A stretch of DNA of 64,000 nt from NCBI GenBank assembly GCA_026874595.1, contig CM049316.1, positions 78,775,676 to 78,839,675 on the forward strand, in the 5' to 3' direction. The stretch comes from Sipunculus nudus. Lineage: Eukaryota > Annelida > Sipuncula > Golfingiida > Sipunculidae. The translations under genes were made by a program, and so were the position numbers. Position 1 is the first letter of the stretch, and each line of letters begins with the position of its first letter. Below the pieces are notes generated by a model. It was not told where the DNA came from. It saw only the letters and a list, made by a program, of their open reading frames with translations, and did no database searches. Positions 9,406 through 19,390 of this stretch are shown piece after piece.

Positions 9406-9948
9406 ATGCATTCGCTCCCAGCCGACGACCAGTTAACCAGCAGGTTGTGCGACAAGAACGAAATGACATATCTGATGGACAATTTGATGGGTCACGCGGA
9501 GCTACTTTTGAAGAAGATCAAAGTCCTTGACGACAGATCAACTGATGTATTTCCCAGATCGTGGCAGTGCGTGGAACTGGTTGACGGCGTGGACCCGTGG
9601 CCACCCAGCCTCTGCTTGAGTATGATAACTGATATCGGGAGAGGGTACGGGATCACACTTGATGAGGCTACTTTGACGGCTGTGTATAAAACGGAACCGT
9701 GGGTCAGCTGGCACAGGATATGCCCTTCGATCACAGTGAACATTACACGCATGGTCCCGACGGCTGAAGCCCGATGCCTGGCTGTGTACATATTGTACTG
9801 CTTCTTTAGCAAAGAGTACCGAGTGTCTCACGCTGACAGTGATTTCCACAGGGGTCTGCTGTGTTTAAAGTACTGCCCATGTAGCCGATACCAAAAGAGG
9901 ATGGTAACCTCCCGTTGCTGCTGTGTGTCACTTGGTCCTTTCTCGTGA
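9406..9948 (+). CDS. Small protein of unknown function, paralogue of the 36221 gene
   Basis: The product has 180 residues from the first ATG (the codon before it is GTG). The centre carries the block VDPWPPSLCLSMI, followed by an AVYK motif and, further on, a hydrophobic stretch with YILYC. The protein encoded at 36221-36742 has VDPWPPESCLFCLM, AVYK and YVIYC in the same order and spacing, so the two are paralogues about 27 kb apart. The family is not known to me. It looks all-helical and cytoplasmic, with no signal peptide. The C-terminus is Cys-rich (CPCSRY, CCC). It opens the accessory island next to the CARD and lectin genes, so a host-interaction role is possible, but that is inference only. 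Confidence 0.7.
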   Translation: MHSLPADDQLTSRLCDKNEMTYLMDNLMGHAELLLKKIKVLDDRSTDVFPRSWQCVELVDGVDPWPPSLCLSMITDIGRGYGITLDEATLTAVYKTEPWVSWHRICPSITVNITRMVPTAEARCLAVYILYCFFSKEYRVSHADSDFHRGLLCLKYCPCSRYQKRMVTSRCCCVSLGPFS

Positions 9949-10239
9949 AAGCGTCATTGTGTACCTGATATCTGATAGCGTACGTCACACACAATAACAC
10001 CAGTGCATACATCTCCTCATGGTGTTTTTATATCTATATGTGTTCATGTCGCGTGGGATAATGCATCTCAGAAAACGTATCTGCGCTCATGCAGTGGACT
10101 GACCTTGGAGTGAGGCCATTTTTTTTGTTAAGTCACATGAGCCCTGCCGTTACTCACATCTGAATTTGGTAAACAATTTTGAGCCTATCCCGTCAACCGC
10201 CAGGCATGCGCACTGCCTGGATGTACATGTTCGAAAACA

Positions 10240-10246
10240 TATAAAA
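10240..10246 (+). promoter_or_regulatory. TATA box of the tandem-CARD gene
   Basis: TATAAAA lies 56 bases before the ATG at 10302. The start context CCACCACCATGG is close to an ideal eukaryotic initiation site. Confidence 0.7.
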
Positions 10247-10301
10247 GCTGCGGTGATGTCTAGTTGCCAGGCACAATTCCTTAGGGAGCCCTACCACCAC
10301 C

Positions 10302-10976
10302 ATGGCTTGTTCTTCACATTGGCACGAGGCGTTTTACGGCATACTGCCCCGTTTGGCATCTGCATTGTACGTGAAACAGAGTCTGCTGCCTGACGAGCTG
10401 TTGGCAGAGGGGTTTCTCGACAGGGACGAGCTGGATAATGTCAGGGCGAAGATGACTAATTCGGAACAAGCCGAACTGTTGCTGCACACACTGGCGGATA
10501 CGAACACTCCCAGAAGGCTTGACAAAGCTATGAAAATTATAGGGCGTCATCACCCAGACGTTTTGCGGATGTATCAAGATCGCATGAAAGCACTGAGTCG
10601 GGATGAGAAAAAGGCTCGACCACACGGTTCGCCTCCGGCTAAGGTGTCTTCGTCTTGGAACGACAGTTTTTACAAAATACTTCCCGGTATGGTCGACAAA
10701 TTAGACGTGCTGCATACCGATGTAGTTGATGCACTGGTTGCGCGAGGGTTTATCAACGACAACATGGTCGAGCAGATACGTGATCACAGAACAAACACGG
10801 CCCAAGCCAGAACACTTCTGTACCTTCTTCTTGATAACAACGGTGTATATGAGCTTGACGCTGCCATGGAGTTGCTGCGCGGCCATTACCACGCGCATGT
10901 GTCGGATTTTTATCAACAACGTATGAAACATCTCGATCGTCCCATGCTGGTGGACAACGTGAACAACCGTTCGTAA
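10302..10976 (+). CDS. Tandem CARD (caspase recruitment domain) protein
   Basis: The 224-residue product is two copies of a death-fold domain. Copy 1 spans about residues 7-93 and copy 2 about 119-206. Both start with an aromatic W(H/N)xxFYxILP block. Both follow the CARD pattern: L-rich helix, then LLxxGFL or LVARGFI, then an acidic helix ending in (V/I)R, then QA(E/R)xLLxxL, then an amphipathic last helix ending in YQxRM. A basic linker with KKAR joins them. CARDs bind other CARDs in apoptosome, inflammasome and RIG-I/MAVS-type complexes. A free two-CARD protein with no effector domain would suit a decoy or nucleator of such filaments in the host cytoplasm. The gene has its own TATA box and a poly(A) signal at 11294. 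It was probably captured from the host and duplicated internally. Binding partner unknown. Confidence 0.82.
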   Translation: MACSSHWHEAFYGILPRLASALYVKQSLLPDELLAEGFLDRDELDNVRAKMTNSEQAELLLHTLADTNTPRRLDKAMKIIGRHHPDVLRMYQDRMKALSRDEKKARPHGSPPAKVSSSWNDSFYKILPGMVDKLDVLHTDVVDALVARGFINDNMVEQIRDHRTNTAQARTLLYLLLDNNGVYELDAAMELLRGHYHAHVSDFYQQRMKHLDRPMLVDNVNNRS

Positions 10977-11293
10977 GCATGTACGCCCCGTCTAAGGCAC
11001 TGTATATACACATCAAACGCTGGAAGTGTTGGAGGTCCAGATGCTGATATTAACTCGTGTATTCGGGATTTTTCGAAAGAACTGATTGTTTGGTCTTTGA
11101 GCATAAGCAACGATGTAGCATTTTTATACAATGCACGCATATATATGACTGTTTGAAACGTGGGATTAACGTACGGGACGTGTTTCATAACGGACCTAAC
11201 GTCACAGCCAGCTCTCCAGGCAATAAGGTTTTGTATAACAGGTTGTTGTGCATGTGATTTGTTTTTGTTTATACTGTAATCTATATGACACGT

Positions 11294-11299
11294 AATAAA
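11294..11299 (+). terminator. Poly(A) signal of the tandem-CARD gene
   Basis: AATAAA lies about 320 bases after the stop at 10976. The interval 10977-11800 holds no convincing gene on either strand. Confidence 0.5.
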
Positions 11300-11816
11300 A
11301 AGGCATAACTGAATTGCATCCTGTATTGTATCAGACTATGATGGGTTTTATGCTATATGTGTGTGTGTGTATGTAAGTGCGTGTGTAAACAAATTATCTA
11401 TAAGATACCATGTGATCTGGTACACGTCACTATCTGAAATAACAGGATGGTAACAGAGTTCTCACTGGATGGCACCACATGTTTTCAATTTTGTTTGTTC
11501 CCATCACGGTCTCTTAGCTGATGTCCATATTTAACCGTGCAGCTCTGTCACAACGCGTTGCATCAGGGTTCCCCTTAGATATTTGTTCTACTCCTCCGGT
11601 TTATGTATGAAACCCGGCAACGGCAACCGTCCAACTATCTTCAAGAACGAAGTTGATACCCACTGGACCGCATGTTGATCCGTGTGCGTCATCACAGATT
11701 CAGAAAAAAACTATATTTGGATACGCGCAATGTATGCTTGCTGATGGTATTATGTTAACGTTTCTGCCACACGTGTGTCATCCCCTCCTTCGCGTGTAAA
11801 CGTCATCACACGTGAC

Positions 11817-11823
11817 TATATAA
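11817..11823 (+). promoter_or_regulatory. TATA box of first C-type lectin gene
   Basis: TATATAA lies 139 bases before the ATG at 11956. The palindrome-like CACACGTGAC lies just upstream. Confidence 0.6.
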
Positions 11824-11955
11824 CCATCACCGGGTAGCATGAACGCCACATGCGCACAGTCTTGTGAGAAGGACAGGCACGTGTGCCGCTGCTGGTGACT
11901 GGATAACGTGTTCGCAGATGTTTGCTACCCGTTTGGTCCTGTTTTTTATTTATTG

Positions 11956-12990
11956 ATGGGGTGTATCCGCCGGCTTTTTGTACTTTGGGTACTGTACAGT
12001 GATTTCTATCTGGCAAACTATTTGACTCAGAGTTCTGCTGCCCCTTCTCCGTACCATGCATTCAGATTCTTCGACATCAATCTGACAAACAGCGAGGCCC
12101 AGTATGGGTGCGGTATGTTACAGGATGGCAGGTGGTACCTGCCTGCACCGGATGACAGCCATGACGGGTTATCGTTACACACAGAATTGACTGCTTTCAT
12201 GAACAGTGCTGGTATTTCCGAAGCGTGGATTTCGCTGAAAGGGAACAAGCTAAACGAATGGCGGGTGTCCGGGACGAATTCTTTCAAAGGCACGGTACAA
12301 CATAATGGGAAACAACACAGACACTGCGCCAGGATACAATCTCATTATGAAGCTGCTGTGAGTGAGTCGTGTAATGACGACGTCAAAATGTTTATATGCG
12401 TTGTGCCGTCTTCCAGCCACCTGTTCTTCAGTAATCTCTGCAACGGACAGTACGGACCGTGCTACGCGATTATGCGTGGCGCCGCAAGTTGGTTTGCAGC
12501 TAAAAGTATGTGCATTTACATAGGGGCACGCTTGGCCGTCGTTCATAATGAACAGGAAGCTAAAGCGCTGAGTAAGTTCATAAAATATAAGATATCCGGT
12601 GCAACGGAATATTGGGTGGACCTGGTGAACTACGTTTGGAAATACCGTCTGCGCGGAAACAGGACTGCGGTTCCCGACATGTACTTTTGGTACAGACAAC
12701 GACCTGATACCGGGAAAAACTGTGCCGTAGTAAGGAAATATCCAGACGGATATTTCTGGGAAGCTGTGGACTGCGAAAGCCGCCATCAAATCGTCTGCAT
12801 GAGTCATCGTTCTTTATCGACAAGACGTAATGGCGCAATGGTCAACGTGCCTACACGCTACCCGCACAACGCATCGGATACTGCTGCTACTGAGACATAT
12901 TCTTCCGCGTCATCACACCGCTCTATATCGCACGCCGGTATCATACGTACATGTCTATCACTGTGCGTCAGTATCATTACGTCAATCTAA
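11956..12990 (+). CDS. C-type lectin-like secreted or anchored glycoprotein, copy 1
   Basis: The product has 344 residues from the first ATG (the open frame begins at a GTG). A hydrophobic leader (about residues 5-22) suggests a signal peptide. Domain 1 (about 30-125) is a shortened C-type lectin fold with an AWISLKG block and paired cysteines. Domain 2 (about 140-280) is more complete. It has GPCY at the start, then WF, the IGARLAVV block (the usual ARLASI position), YWVDL, FWYRQRPD near the ligand loop, and FWEAVDCESRHQIVCM at the end. Calcium-site residues are only partly conserved. A Ser/Thr-rich stalk and a hydrophobic C-terminus follow, suitable for a membrane or GPI anchor. It is a tandem duplicate of the next gene. 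Likely role: host-like surface or secreted lectin in attachment or immune modulation (inferred). Confidence 0.8.
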   Translation: MGCIRRLFVLWVLYSDFYLANYLTQSSAAPSPYHAFRFFDINLTNSEAQYGCGMLQDGRWYLPAPDDSHDGLSLHTELTAFMNSAGISEAWISLKGNKLNEWRVSGTNSFKGTVQHNGKQHRHCARIQSHYEAAVSESCNDDVKMFICVVPSSSHLFFSNLCNGQYGPCYAIMRGAASWFAAKSMCIYIGARLAVVHNEQEAKALSKFIKYKISGATEYWVDLVNYVWKYRLRGNRTAVPDMYFWYRQRPDTGKNCAVVRKYPDGYFWEAVDCESRHQIVCMSHRSLSTRRNGAMVNVPTRYPHNASDTAATETYSSASSHRSISHAGIIRTCLSLCVSIITSI

Positions 12991-13260
12991 AACATCAGAG
13001 GGAAGGGTCATGAAAAACAATACGCCCCCGTATGGGGATTCACATGCGCGGAAGATATTACCAAGGAAGTAACATGACACAACGTGACGCATGTAAATCA
13101 CTTGCTTATTAGATATTTCATTTTTTTTTTTGGTGAAGCGGATGTTTTAACACTCCTGATGCTGTAACAAAAATTAAACCTGGTTTTTCCCGAAACATTC
13201 CCGGGGTGTAACATGACGCAATGTCACGAACTTGACACGACGATTGTTGCATCACGCAGC

Positions 13261-13267
13261 TATATAA
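13261..13267 (+). promoter_or_regulatory. TATA box of second C-type lectin gene
   Basis: TATATAA lies about 145 bases before the ATG at 13412. The upstream arrangement (GTCACG-like elements, then TATA) resembles that of the first lectin gene. Confidence 0.65.
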
Positions 13268-13411
13268 AGACCAGGTCTGCCGGAGATTTGAATCATATTC
13301 GCCCAGTCTTCACAGCAGCCTGGTGTTCCGTCGGACCGAAGCCTCTGTTGCAGTAAGTGTTGTTACGTGTTACGCTTGTTCTATGCTAGAACAAGCTCTC
13401 TCAGTGTGTGA

Positions 13412-14737
13412 ATGCTGTTCCGTATCATCATGCTACGTTTCCATCTGCTGTATCTGTTGTTGTTCGTCACCACGTCTGCTGGCCGTCCACGTCCCGCGTT
13501 CCGTTCTCTCGGGTTGTCTGTGACAAACGCTGAAGCCAGGCACGCGTGCAGTATCATAGGAGGGGAGACGTGGGCCCTGCCTGTACCCGACAATGTGTCA
13601 GACGCTGTAGCGTTTCATCAAAGACTGACTGCCTTCATGAGCAGCGCTGGTGTTACAGAATCATGGATCTCTCTGAAAGGGAAGATGCTCAAACAGTGGC
13701 GCGTGTCTGGCCGTTATCGTTTCTGCGGTACTATACGCCAGGTGTACAATATGCCGGGGCAACATTGCGCTCTGTTGAGACCTAGGGGGAACACCCTCCT
13801 CCCCTTCTACTGCAATGGACGCGACGTAGACTTTGGTTATGTCTGCGAACTGCCTACCGCTACCGGGTGTCCTCTGTGGTTTTCAGGACATTACTGTGAA
13901 TGCAAACACCAGAACGGACCTTGCTACATATTCGGACCTGGTGTCAGCAGTTGGTTTGAGGCTAGGAATCTGTGTGTTAGCATAGGAGCGCGGTTGGCCT
14001 CGGTCAAGAACGAAAAAGAGATAAAGGCATTGTCCAGAGTGCTCTACAAGTCTGTTTTAGCGCGTCACGTGTACTGGCTTGATGTTGTGGACCACGTTTG
14101 GGAATACCATTTCTCAGGCAACCGGTCTGCTATTCCAGACATTTACTTTTGGTACAAAGACCAACCTAAGCCAAATATAAACTGTGCCATCGTCAGGAAA
14201 TTCCCCAAAGGTTTCTTGTGGAAAGCTGTGCCGTGCCACAGCCGCCACCAGGTGATTTGTATGAACACCATCGAACGGCACCAGAGCGTCGCGTCTGCGT
14301 ACGACTTGTCTGTCAGCCCGGCTCAGGATACTGGCACCTCCCGGTACCCGCTCCGTATTCCTCATCAGCTGCACGTACATGCGTTTGCCGATCCCTCAGG
14401 ACTATCTGCACGTGATCCAGGTGTATGCAAAGACGCATACATGTCGTCAGGAGACGACTCTGAACCAGGCGCTCCGTATATACTATTTTCAGGCAGCAGC
14501 CCTGCACCTAGCACTGTTTATCCTATATCCAACAACGCAAACAAAGACAGCTATGTTAATGTACGTTCGCTCACAAGTCCCAGTCCCATGATACCCGTCG
14601 ATCCACAGCCCGTTATTCCCACAGTTGCCCCCACACACGCAATGAGAAATCTGTCTGCCGGTTTTCGAAAGCCGTGTGCACACATGTTACTGCTGCTGTC
14701 TATTGTCACCAATGCTTTAAACGTCTGCATACGTTAA
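13412..14737 (+). CDS. C-type lectin-like secreted or anchored glycoprotein, copy 2
   Basis: The product has 441 residues. It starts with a clear signal peptide (hydrophobic core LLYLLLFVTT, then SAGRPRP). It is collinear with the 11956 product: TNAEARHACS, then the ESWISLKGKMLKQWRVSG block in domain 1, then GPCYIFG, IGARLASV, YWLDVVDHVWEY, FWYKDQPK and FLWKAVPCHSRHQVICM in domain 2. A longer Pro/Ser/Thr-rich stalk of about 130 residues follows, then a hydrophobic C-terminus (HMLLLLSIVTNAL) that could be a GPI signal or short anchor. Domain 2 matches the C-type lectin fold well, and domain 1 is reduced. AATAAA at 14994 probably ends the transcript. The pair arose by duplication, and the lectin itself is probably of host origin. 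Confidence 0.82.
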   Translation: MLFRIIMLRFHLLYLLLFVTTSAGRPRPAFRSLGLSVTNAEARHACSIIGGETWALPVPDNVSDAVAFHQRLTAFMSSAGVTESWISLKGKMLKQWRVSGRYRFCGTIRQVYNMPGQHCALLRPRGNTLLPFYCNGRDVDFGYVCELPTATGCPLWFSGHYCECKHQNGPCYIFGPGVSSWFEARNLCVSIGARLASVKNEKEIKALSRVLYKSVLARHVYWLDVVDHVWEYHFSGNRSAIPDIYFWYKDQPKPNINCAIVRKFPKGFLWKAVPCHSRHQVICMNTIERHQSVASAYDLSVSPAQDTGTSRYPLRIPHQLHVHAFADPSGLSARDPGVCKDAYMSSGDDSEPGAPYILFSGSSPAPSTVYPISNNANKDSYVNVRSLTSPSPMIPVDPQPVIPTVAPTHAMRNLSAGFRKPCAHMLLLLSIVTNALNVCIR

Positions 14738-14993
14738 GATTTGCTGCAGTCGAGGAGGATAAAATGGAACAAGGACCTTTCTGTCGCATTCGGACGACTA
14801 GCTCTGTATATACTTAGACCATGTATAGTATAATCAAGATGTTTTCTTTTGTACAGTTGTTAGTGTCATGCAGTTTGTGTGTTATGATATATATTTGGAA
14901 TTGTACAGTGTTTCATACGAGTTAACCACCCCATTTACCTGTGTGGGTAGGGTAAGGGTGACTGTATACATCGTGTGACGTGTAGCTTTATAC

Positions 14994-14999
14994 AATAAA
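14994..14999 (+). terminator. Poly(A) signal of second C-type lectin gene
   Basis: AATAAA lies about 257 bases after the stop. It is followed by a TTTTGTTTTGTTTTT tract that could be the downstream U/GU-rich element. Confidence 0.55.
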
Positions 15000-15230
15000 C
15001 ACATTTGTACTATGTCAAGGTTTTGTTTTGTTTTTATCTCTCATGCTCAAACACGAAATGATTGTGAACCGACTTGTGAATGACTGTTTGTGAATCCACA
15101 AAACCTTTATTTTTTTCTACCGCGACACTAATGTTTTGTTACGGTAGATTCAACAACATCACTTTATAAACACATAACACATCGATTTGCATTATATACA
15201 AACATTCGATTTAACACAGGCCCTCCATGT

Positions 15231-16992
15231 TCACAGTGCGGGTGCGTACACCCTGGCGCATTGCTTCAACAGTTGGTCGGGTGACAGGGCCCCTTCTTGG
15301 TATTGTGCCCACAGCTCGAACAAGCGACCTTGCATGTCCCTGTACAGTGACCGTTGGTAGCGGGCGACTTTATGTTCTGGCAACAGCTGCACCTGAACTC
15401 TTATGTTTAAGGCCTCCTCGTACAGGAGGGCTATCAACAGGTACAGAGAAATATTTGTCCTTTTCACCCGGCTTTGTATCCTGCGGTGCCACCCTTCACA
15501 GTCATTGTTGGTTCTCACACTCTGCATGAATCCGGACCAGGCGGCGGGAGGCCACGTTGTAGAGTTTATCCACGTCTTCCGCACGTAGCGGGTCAACCTG
15601 CGCAGTGACTGTTTGAGTGTGGCGTTTTCCAGACGGTTGAAAGCCCCTGGTATCTCCGATGCTGGTAGGAAAGGCAGTGCTAGCAACCGTCGGCATGTCT
15701 TGTGTACCAGGTTGTTGCGGGTGTAGGCCGACTGCAGGCCTCAGGCTTTGCACATGCCTCCATACGGCTTGGGTCCAGTGGAAAGCGCATCCTTTTAACC
15801 GGACGCTCGGCATGACCTTCCTGACGGCGTTCCATACAGCCTTCTCGAAGTCCAGCATTATTTCTTGTACGCACGTGGTCGGGGGCAGCAACCCCATCAA
15901 GTGTTTGAAAACGTCAACGTAATCCTTTTCACGTTTCCCGGACATCAACACGAACACCAGTGGGACCTGTTTGTAAGTGTCGTTGCGGCGTATGAACACG
16001 TGCACGCTGTACAACTGGGTGAAAGGTTGTTTCACGAGCTTGAAGGTGCCGTCCATGTACCACCGTTTCGCTTTGGCGAGCAGTTGCAGCATGTTGCGTG
16101 TTGCAAACACGAGGTGCCTCTTGCCGTCGGTGTGTATGTCACCGTGCAGGAAATCTGTTGGGACGGCTCTTTCTTCCAAGTGGAAGTCGAGGTTCCTGGG
16201 GTGAGGAGGTCTCTTGTTCTGTCTGTGCCTGTTTGCTGCGCGTGACAGGTGTTTGGTTTTAGGTATGGCCGTGCAGATTTCGCCGGGTTTCAGGTCCCTG
16301 CGTAAAACCCCTTCCACCACCTCGCCTGCCGGCGCGAACAGGTCAGCTTCTGCCTTTTTCTTTATGCTCCACGATATCTCGGCAGCCCTGTGAGCACCCG
16401 GGAGGGGACCGTGTGTGTGGGAATGAATGCCGGGTTGGAAATGGTGTTTGCCGCCTCTTGTTCTTTGCACGACGGAAGCTTGGCAGCGGGCGCGTTTGTT
16501 GCGTTTGATGCAGTTCCAGTAGACGACGCCGTTCCTCCGGAATTTCACTGTGAAACTGTACCCTGTATCTGTGAAAAGTTTGTCCTTACCCCGTTTGCTG
16601 CCACCGGATACCAAGTGCCATTTTGTCCGGTTCGCCTGATCGAGGGGCGTTTCCTGTTCGGCGTCGGCGTGTTCGTCATCGCTTCCTGTGACCGACGTTT
16701 CGTCAAACACGTCAGGCGTCCCGTAGATGTCTGCAGCGTCACCTTGTCCTTGACCTTGTCCGCTCTTGCTCAGGAACCGAGGCGAGTTCTGTGTTGATCG
16801 CGGGCTCGAGTGGCAAGAGCCAGACAGTACGTCACAAAGGCTGACGTGGAGGTTTTTTTCCTTGTCCGGGCCAGAGGGACTGCTTTCAACGCTGCTGCTG
16901 TTTATGTCGTACAGGGTGACGGAAAGCCTCTGCCTTTTGTTTTTGGGTGATACTTCTGGCGTTGAGTTCGACCGTTTCTTCTGTAACTGCAT
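15231..16992 (-). pseudogene. FLYWCH zinc finger / MULE transposase-like gene, broken by a frameshift
   Basis: The first frame runs from an ATG at 16992 to a stop at 15502 (496 codons). It has an acidic, Ser-rich N-terminus, then a FLYWCH-type zinc finger (aromatic YWNCIKRNKRARCQA with a late HSHTHG histidine pair). The MULE transposase core follows, with the first Asp in WYMDGTFKL, the second Asp in MLDFEKAVW, and then CAFHW. Near 15740, where the minus strand reads AGCCTGAGGCCTGC, homology-like sequence leaves this frame. It continues in another frame to 15231, where the third acidic residue is visible in TNNDCEGWH. The long-frame product therefore lacks the catalytic Glu. TTTATT at 15106-15111 is the poly(A) signal (minus strand). 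It is probably a host transposase captured by the virus and now decaying. Programmed frameshifting or a sequence error are alternatives. Confidence 0.75.
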
Positions 16993-17493
16993 GTTTTCCG
17001 GGTTCGAACGTCGCTCGCACTGGGTCGGCCTGTCATCTGTGCAGGGCAATATTTGCTAATGTGACGGCCCGCATGTCACAACACATGCTGCGAGGCGGTG
17101 TCGGTTGTCATGGGAGCCACTGCTGTGTATGCAAATACTGACCTAGATAACCAGAACATCGTTACGCCCATACACGTGTTTCAGTGAAAACAGGGATAGT
17201 GGCGGGCAGGGGCGGGGAGAGGAATGGTGAGCGAAACGCATTTGAGTGGTATGACATCAGTTTACAAAAGCTTCAGCCGGGCAATCCGTGTTGCAATAAT
17301 CAGGGAAGGGAGAGGGTTAGGGACCTGCTATCTGGATTTGAGCATACATGATCAAACGTTAGACTGTGTTTGCAAATTGTGAGGGGAGGTATTTGCTACG
17401 TTCCGTTCGTACAGACATACATGTTTCAGTCCCATCTTGATTCGCGCAGGGCATCATCAAACGAAACAAACACGTTCAACCAAGTACATATTG

Positions 17494-17499
17494 TTTATT
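17494..17499 (-). terminator. Poly(A) signal for the 17655-19121 gene
   Basis: TTTATT on the plus strand (AATAAA on the minus strand) lies about 155 bases beyond the stop at 17655. The interval 17060-17490 contains no convincing gene. Confidence 0.5.
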
Positions 17500-17654
17500 A
17501 AAACTAACTAGTAAACGTCAAGAAAAACTGAAACACAAAATACACTGTAACCAATTCAATACATGAATATAATACATGAAAATTTTAACACAAGTCCTTC
17601 ACACAAGTCTTTTCACTTACACGCAGCCATTACGAAGCCGGTCAAATGTTTTGA

Positions 17655-19121
17655 TCACGGACAGCATGAGGTGCGCCGGGTATCGTTTGGACTCGCGACC
17701 AGTCTTACAGATTTCGCTTGGACGACGTCTGGTTCTGTTGCAACTCTCACTTTCCATACACTTTGATACGTGTGCCCGGTACCTGTGCCAGCCAAACATG
17801 TGTTGCAGCTGTTCGTGCACGCGTAAACCCACTTGCCGTACGGGGTGGCGACGCATCCGACGTTGTACGTTTTTCTTTCAATTTTTGCGTATTGCGTGCG
17901 TACGAGCGTGAACATTCCGGTCGCGGCGTCGCAGTTGGCGAGTTCCAACTCCCATCCCAAGGAGAACCACATGTAAAACAACGTGAAACTAATGAACCTG
18001 GCGTTCCGCAGTGACAATATCTTTTCCTCTGGTATCTCCAGTACGAGCCGGTGGACGTCAGTCTTATCACTGTGTGTCCTTTTCCCTCTGACTGCGTACA
18101 TTGTTTTCTGGAGCTTACATCCGAGCACGTGAACCAGGGCGTTCAGCATGATGTGTGGTTGCTTGTCGTGGTCTGTTCCCTCTGACAAAGCAGGCATATC
18201 GGTATCCAGCTTGGTGGGCATTTGGAAACATTCCCCCATTGAGCGCCAGGTGTCGCACAGGATGCGAAAGATGTCTTTGCGGCGCGGTATTTGTTTTGCC
18301 GTCAGCAGTGATACTTTCGTGCTGACGTGTTTTCCGATATGCAGCATACACACGTTACGAATGTGAACCCTTGACGCCTTGCGGAGCATTGTCTGCGGCG
18401 GATCGCGCACCTGACGTTCGGTGTACCGGTGAGACGTTACATCCACAACGGGCATGCAGCATATCTGTTGGAACAGGTGTCCTTCGTTCGAAATCACGTG
18501 TTTCACACACGGTCGGTAAACAGTCTGCGGGTTTGCTTCAGCGGGTTCCCCTGTTTTCGTGTTAAGGATGGGAATCTGTTGTATCTGGTGCACACTCAGT
18601 AAACCTGCTTCCAAGCAGGTCAGGGGCGCGTTTACGGTGTATCCCATGTGCCACAGCAGGTACAGCAGGTACGCAACACCATATTGACCGAGCGCACTGT
18701 GATTGCCAGACAGATCAAAAGTCATCTCACCCTCGGGACCCGTGAACAGCCACTCTATGTCGTGCATCTGACAGATCCCCTCTACGGTTTTCAAGGAGAC
18801 TCCTGATTCCTTCAATGTCCTGCAGTTGTCGGTGTGTGAGGAATCCATGGTGAACCGCGACATGTCGCGCATCATTGTTTCCCATGTCTCCATACACAGG
18901 GACGACGGTAACCCGTGCTCACCGTCTGCACTTGATCTCAGTCTTTCCTGGTCACGCCACATCTGTTGGGTTGACCAGTTGAGTGCTTTGATGAGTACAC
19001 GTGCTTTGTTATCGCGAACACGTAAACGCGCAGACATACCCGGTAGCAGTCCTCCTTCCACATCTGCTCTTGAATATATGTTGATCGGAACGAATGGAAC
19101 ACTGTGCAGACGGTCTGCCAT
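17655..19121 (-). CDS. Hypothetical protein, 488 aa
   Basis: The protein starts at an ATG at 19121. It appears globular throughout, with many Cys, His and Met residues and no signal peptide or obvious membrane segment. The stretch FISFTLFYMWFSLGWELEL is hydrophobic but mixed with charges. The C-terminal 80 residues carry a cysteine cluster (CTNSCNTCL) that could bind zinc. I recognise no family. It is the last gene of a minus-strand block (24427 down to 17655), with a 270-base gap to the next gene upstream. A conserved virus-specific role is possible, but I cannot name it. Confidence 0.65.
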   Translation of the reverse strand: MADRLHSVPFVPINIYSRADVEGGLLPGMSARLRVRDNKARVLIKALNWSTQQMWRDQERLRSSADGEHGLPSSLCMETWETMMRDMSRFTMDSSHTDNCRTLKESGVSLKTVEGICQMHDIEWLFTGPEGEMTFDLSGNHSALGQYGVAYLLYLLWHMGYTVNAPLTCLEAGLLSVHQIQQIPILNTKTGEPAEANPQTVYRPCVKHVISNEGHLFQQICCMPVVDVTSHRYTERQVRDPPQTMLRKASRVHIRNVCMLHIGKHVSTKVSLLTAKQIPRRKDIFRILCDTWRSMGECFQMPTKLDTDMPALSEGTDHDKQPHIMLNALVHVLGCKLQKTMYAVRGKRTHSDKTDVHRLVLEIPEEKILSLRNARFISFTLFYMWFSLGWELELANCDAATGMFTLVRTQYAKIERKTYNVGCVATPYGKWVYACTNSCNTCLAGTGTGHTYQSVWKVRVATEPDVVQAKSVRLVASPNDTRRTSCCP

Positions 19122-19390
19122 CCTTTGTCTTGTTGTTGTGGCACCTTGTGCGCACAGTTAGACTTGCAGTAACAAAGTGTGTCTGATCTGTAACGGCGAA
19201 CCGGTTAAATATGTTCACGGCAAGGACAAACAGGCGGCCAAAACCAGCCAATAGGCGCTCTCAGAAATTGCTTGTCTAAGCATGACCCGCGTGCTGACGT
19301 CACGCCGTACTTGCACCTGCACGTAGAAAATGTCAGCGCCAATAGCCGTTGCGCAATCTGGCTGGTTCAGGCAAGAATCACCCGTACCCG

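Noticed and set aside
16390-16797. 135-codon plus-strand frame
   Set aside because: It is antisense to the FLYWCH/MULE gene, which has clear domain motifs.
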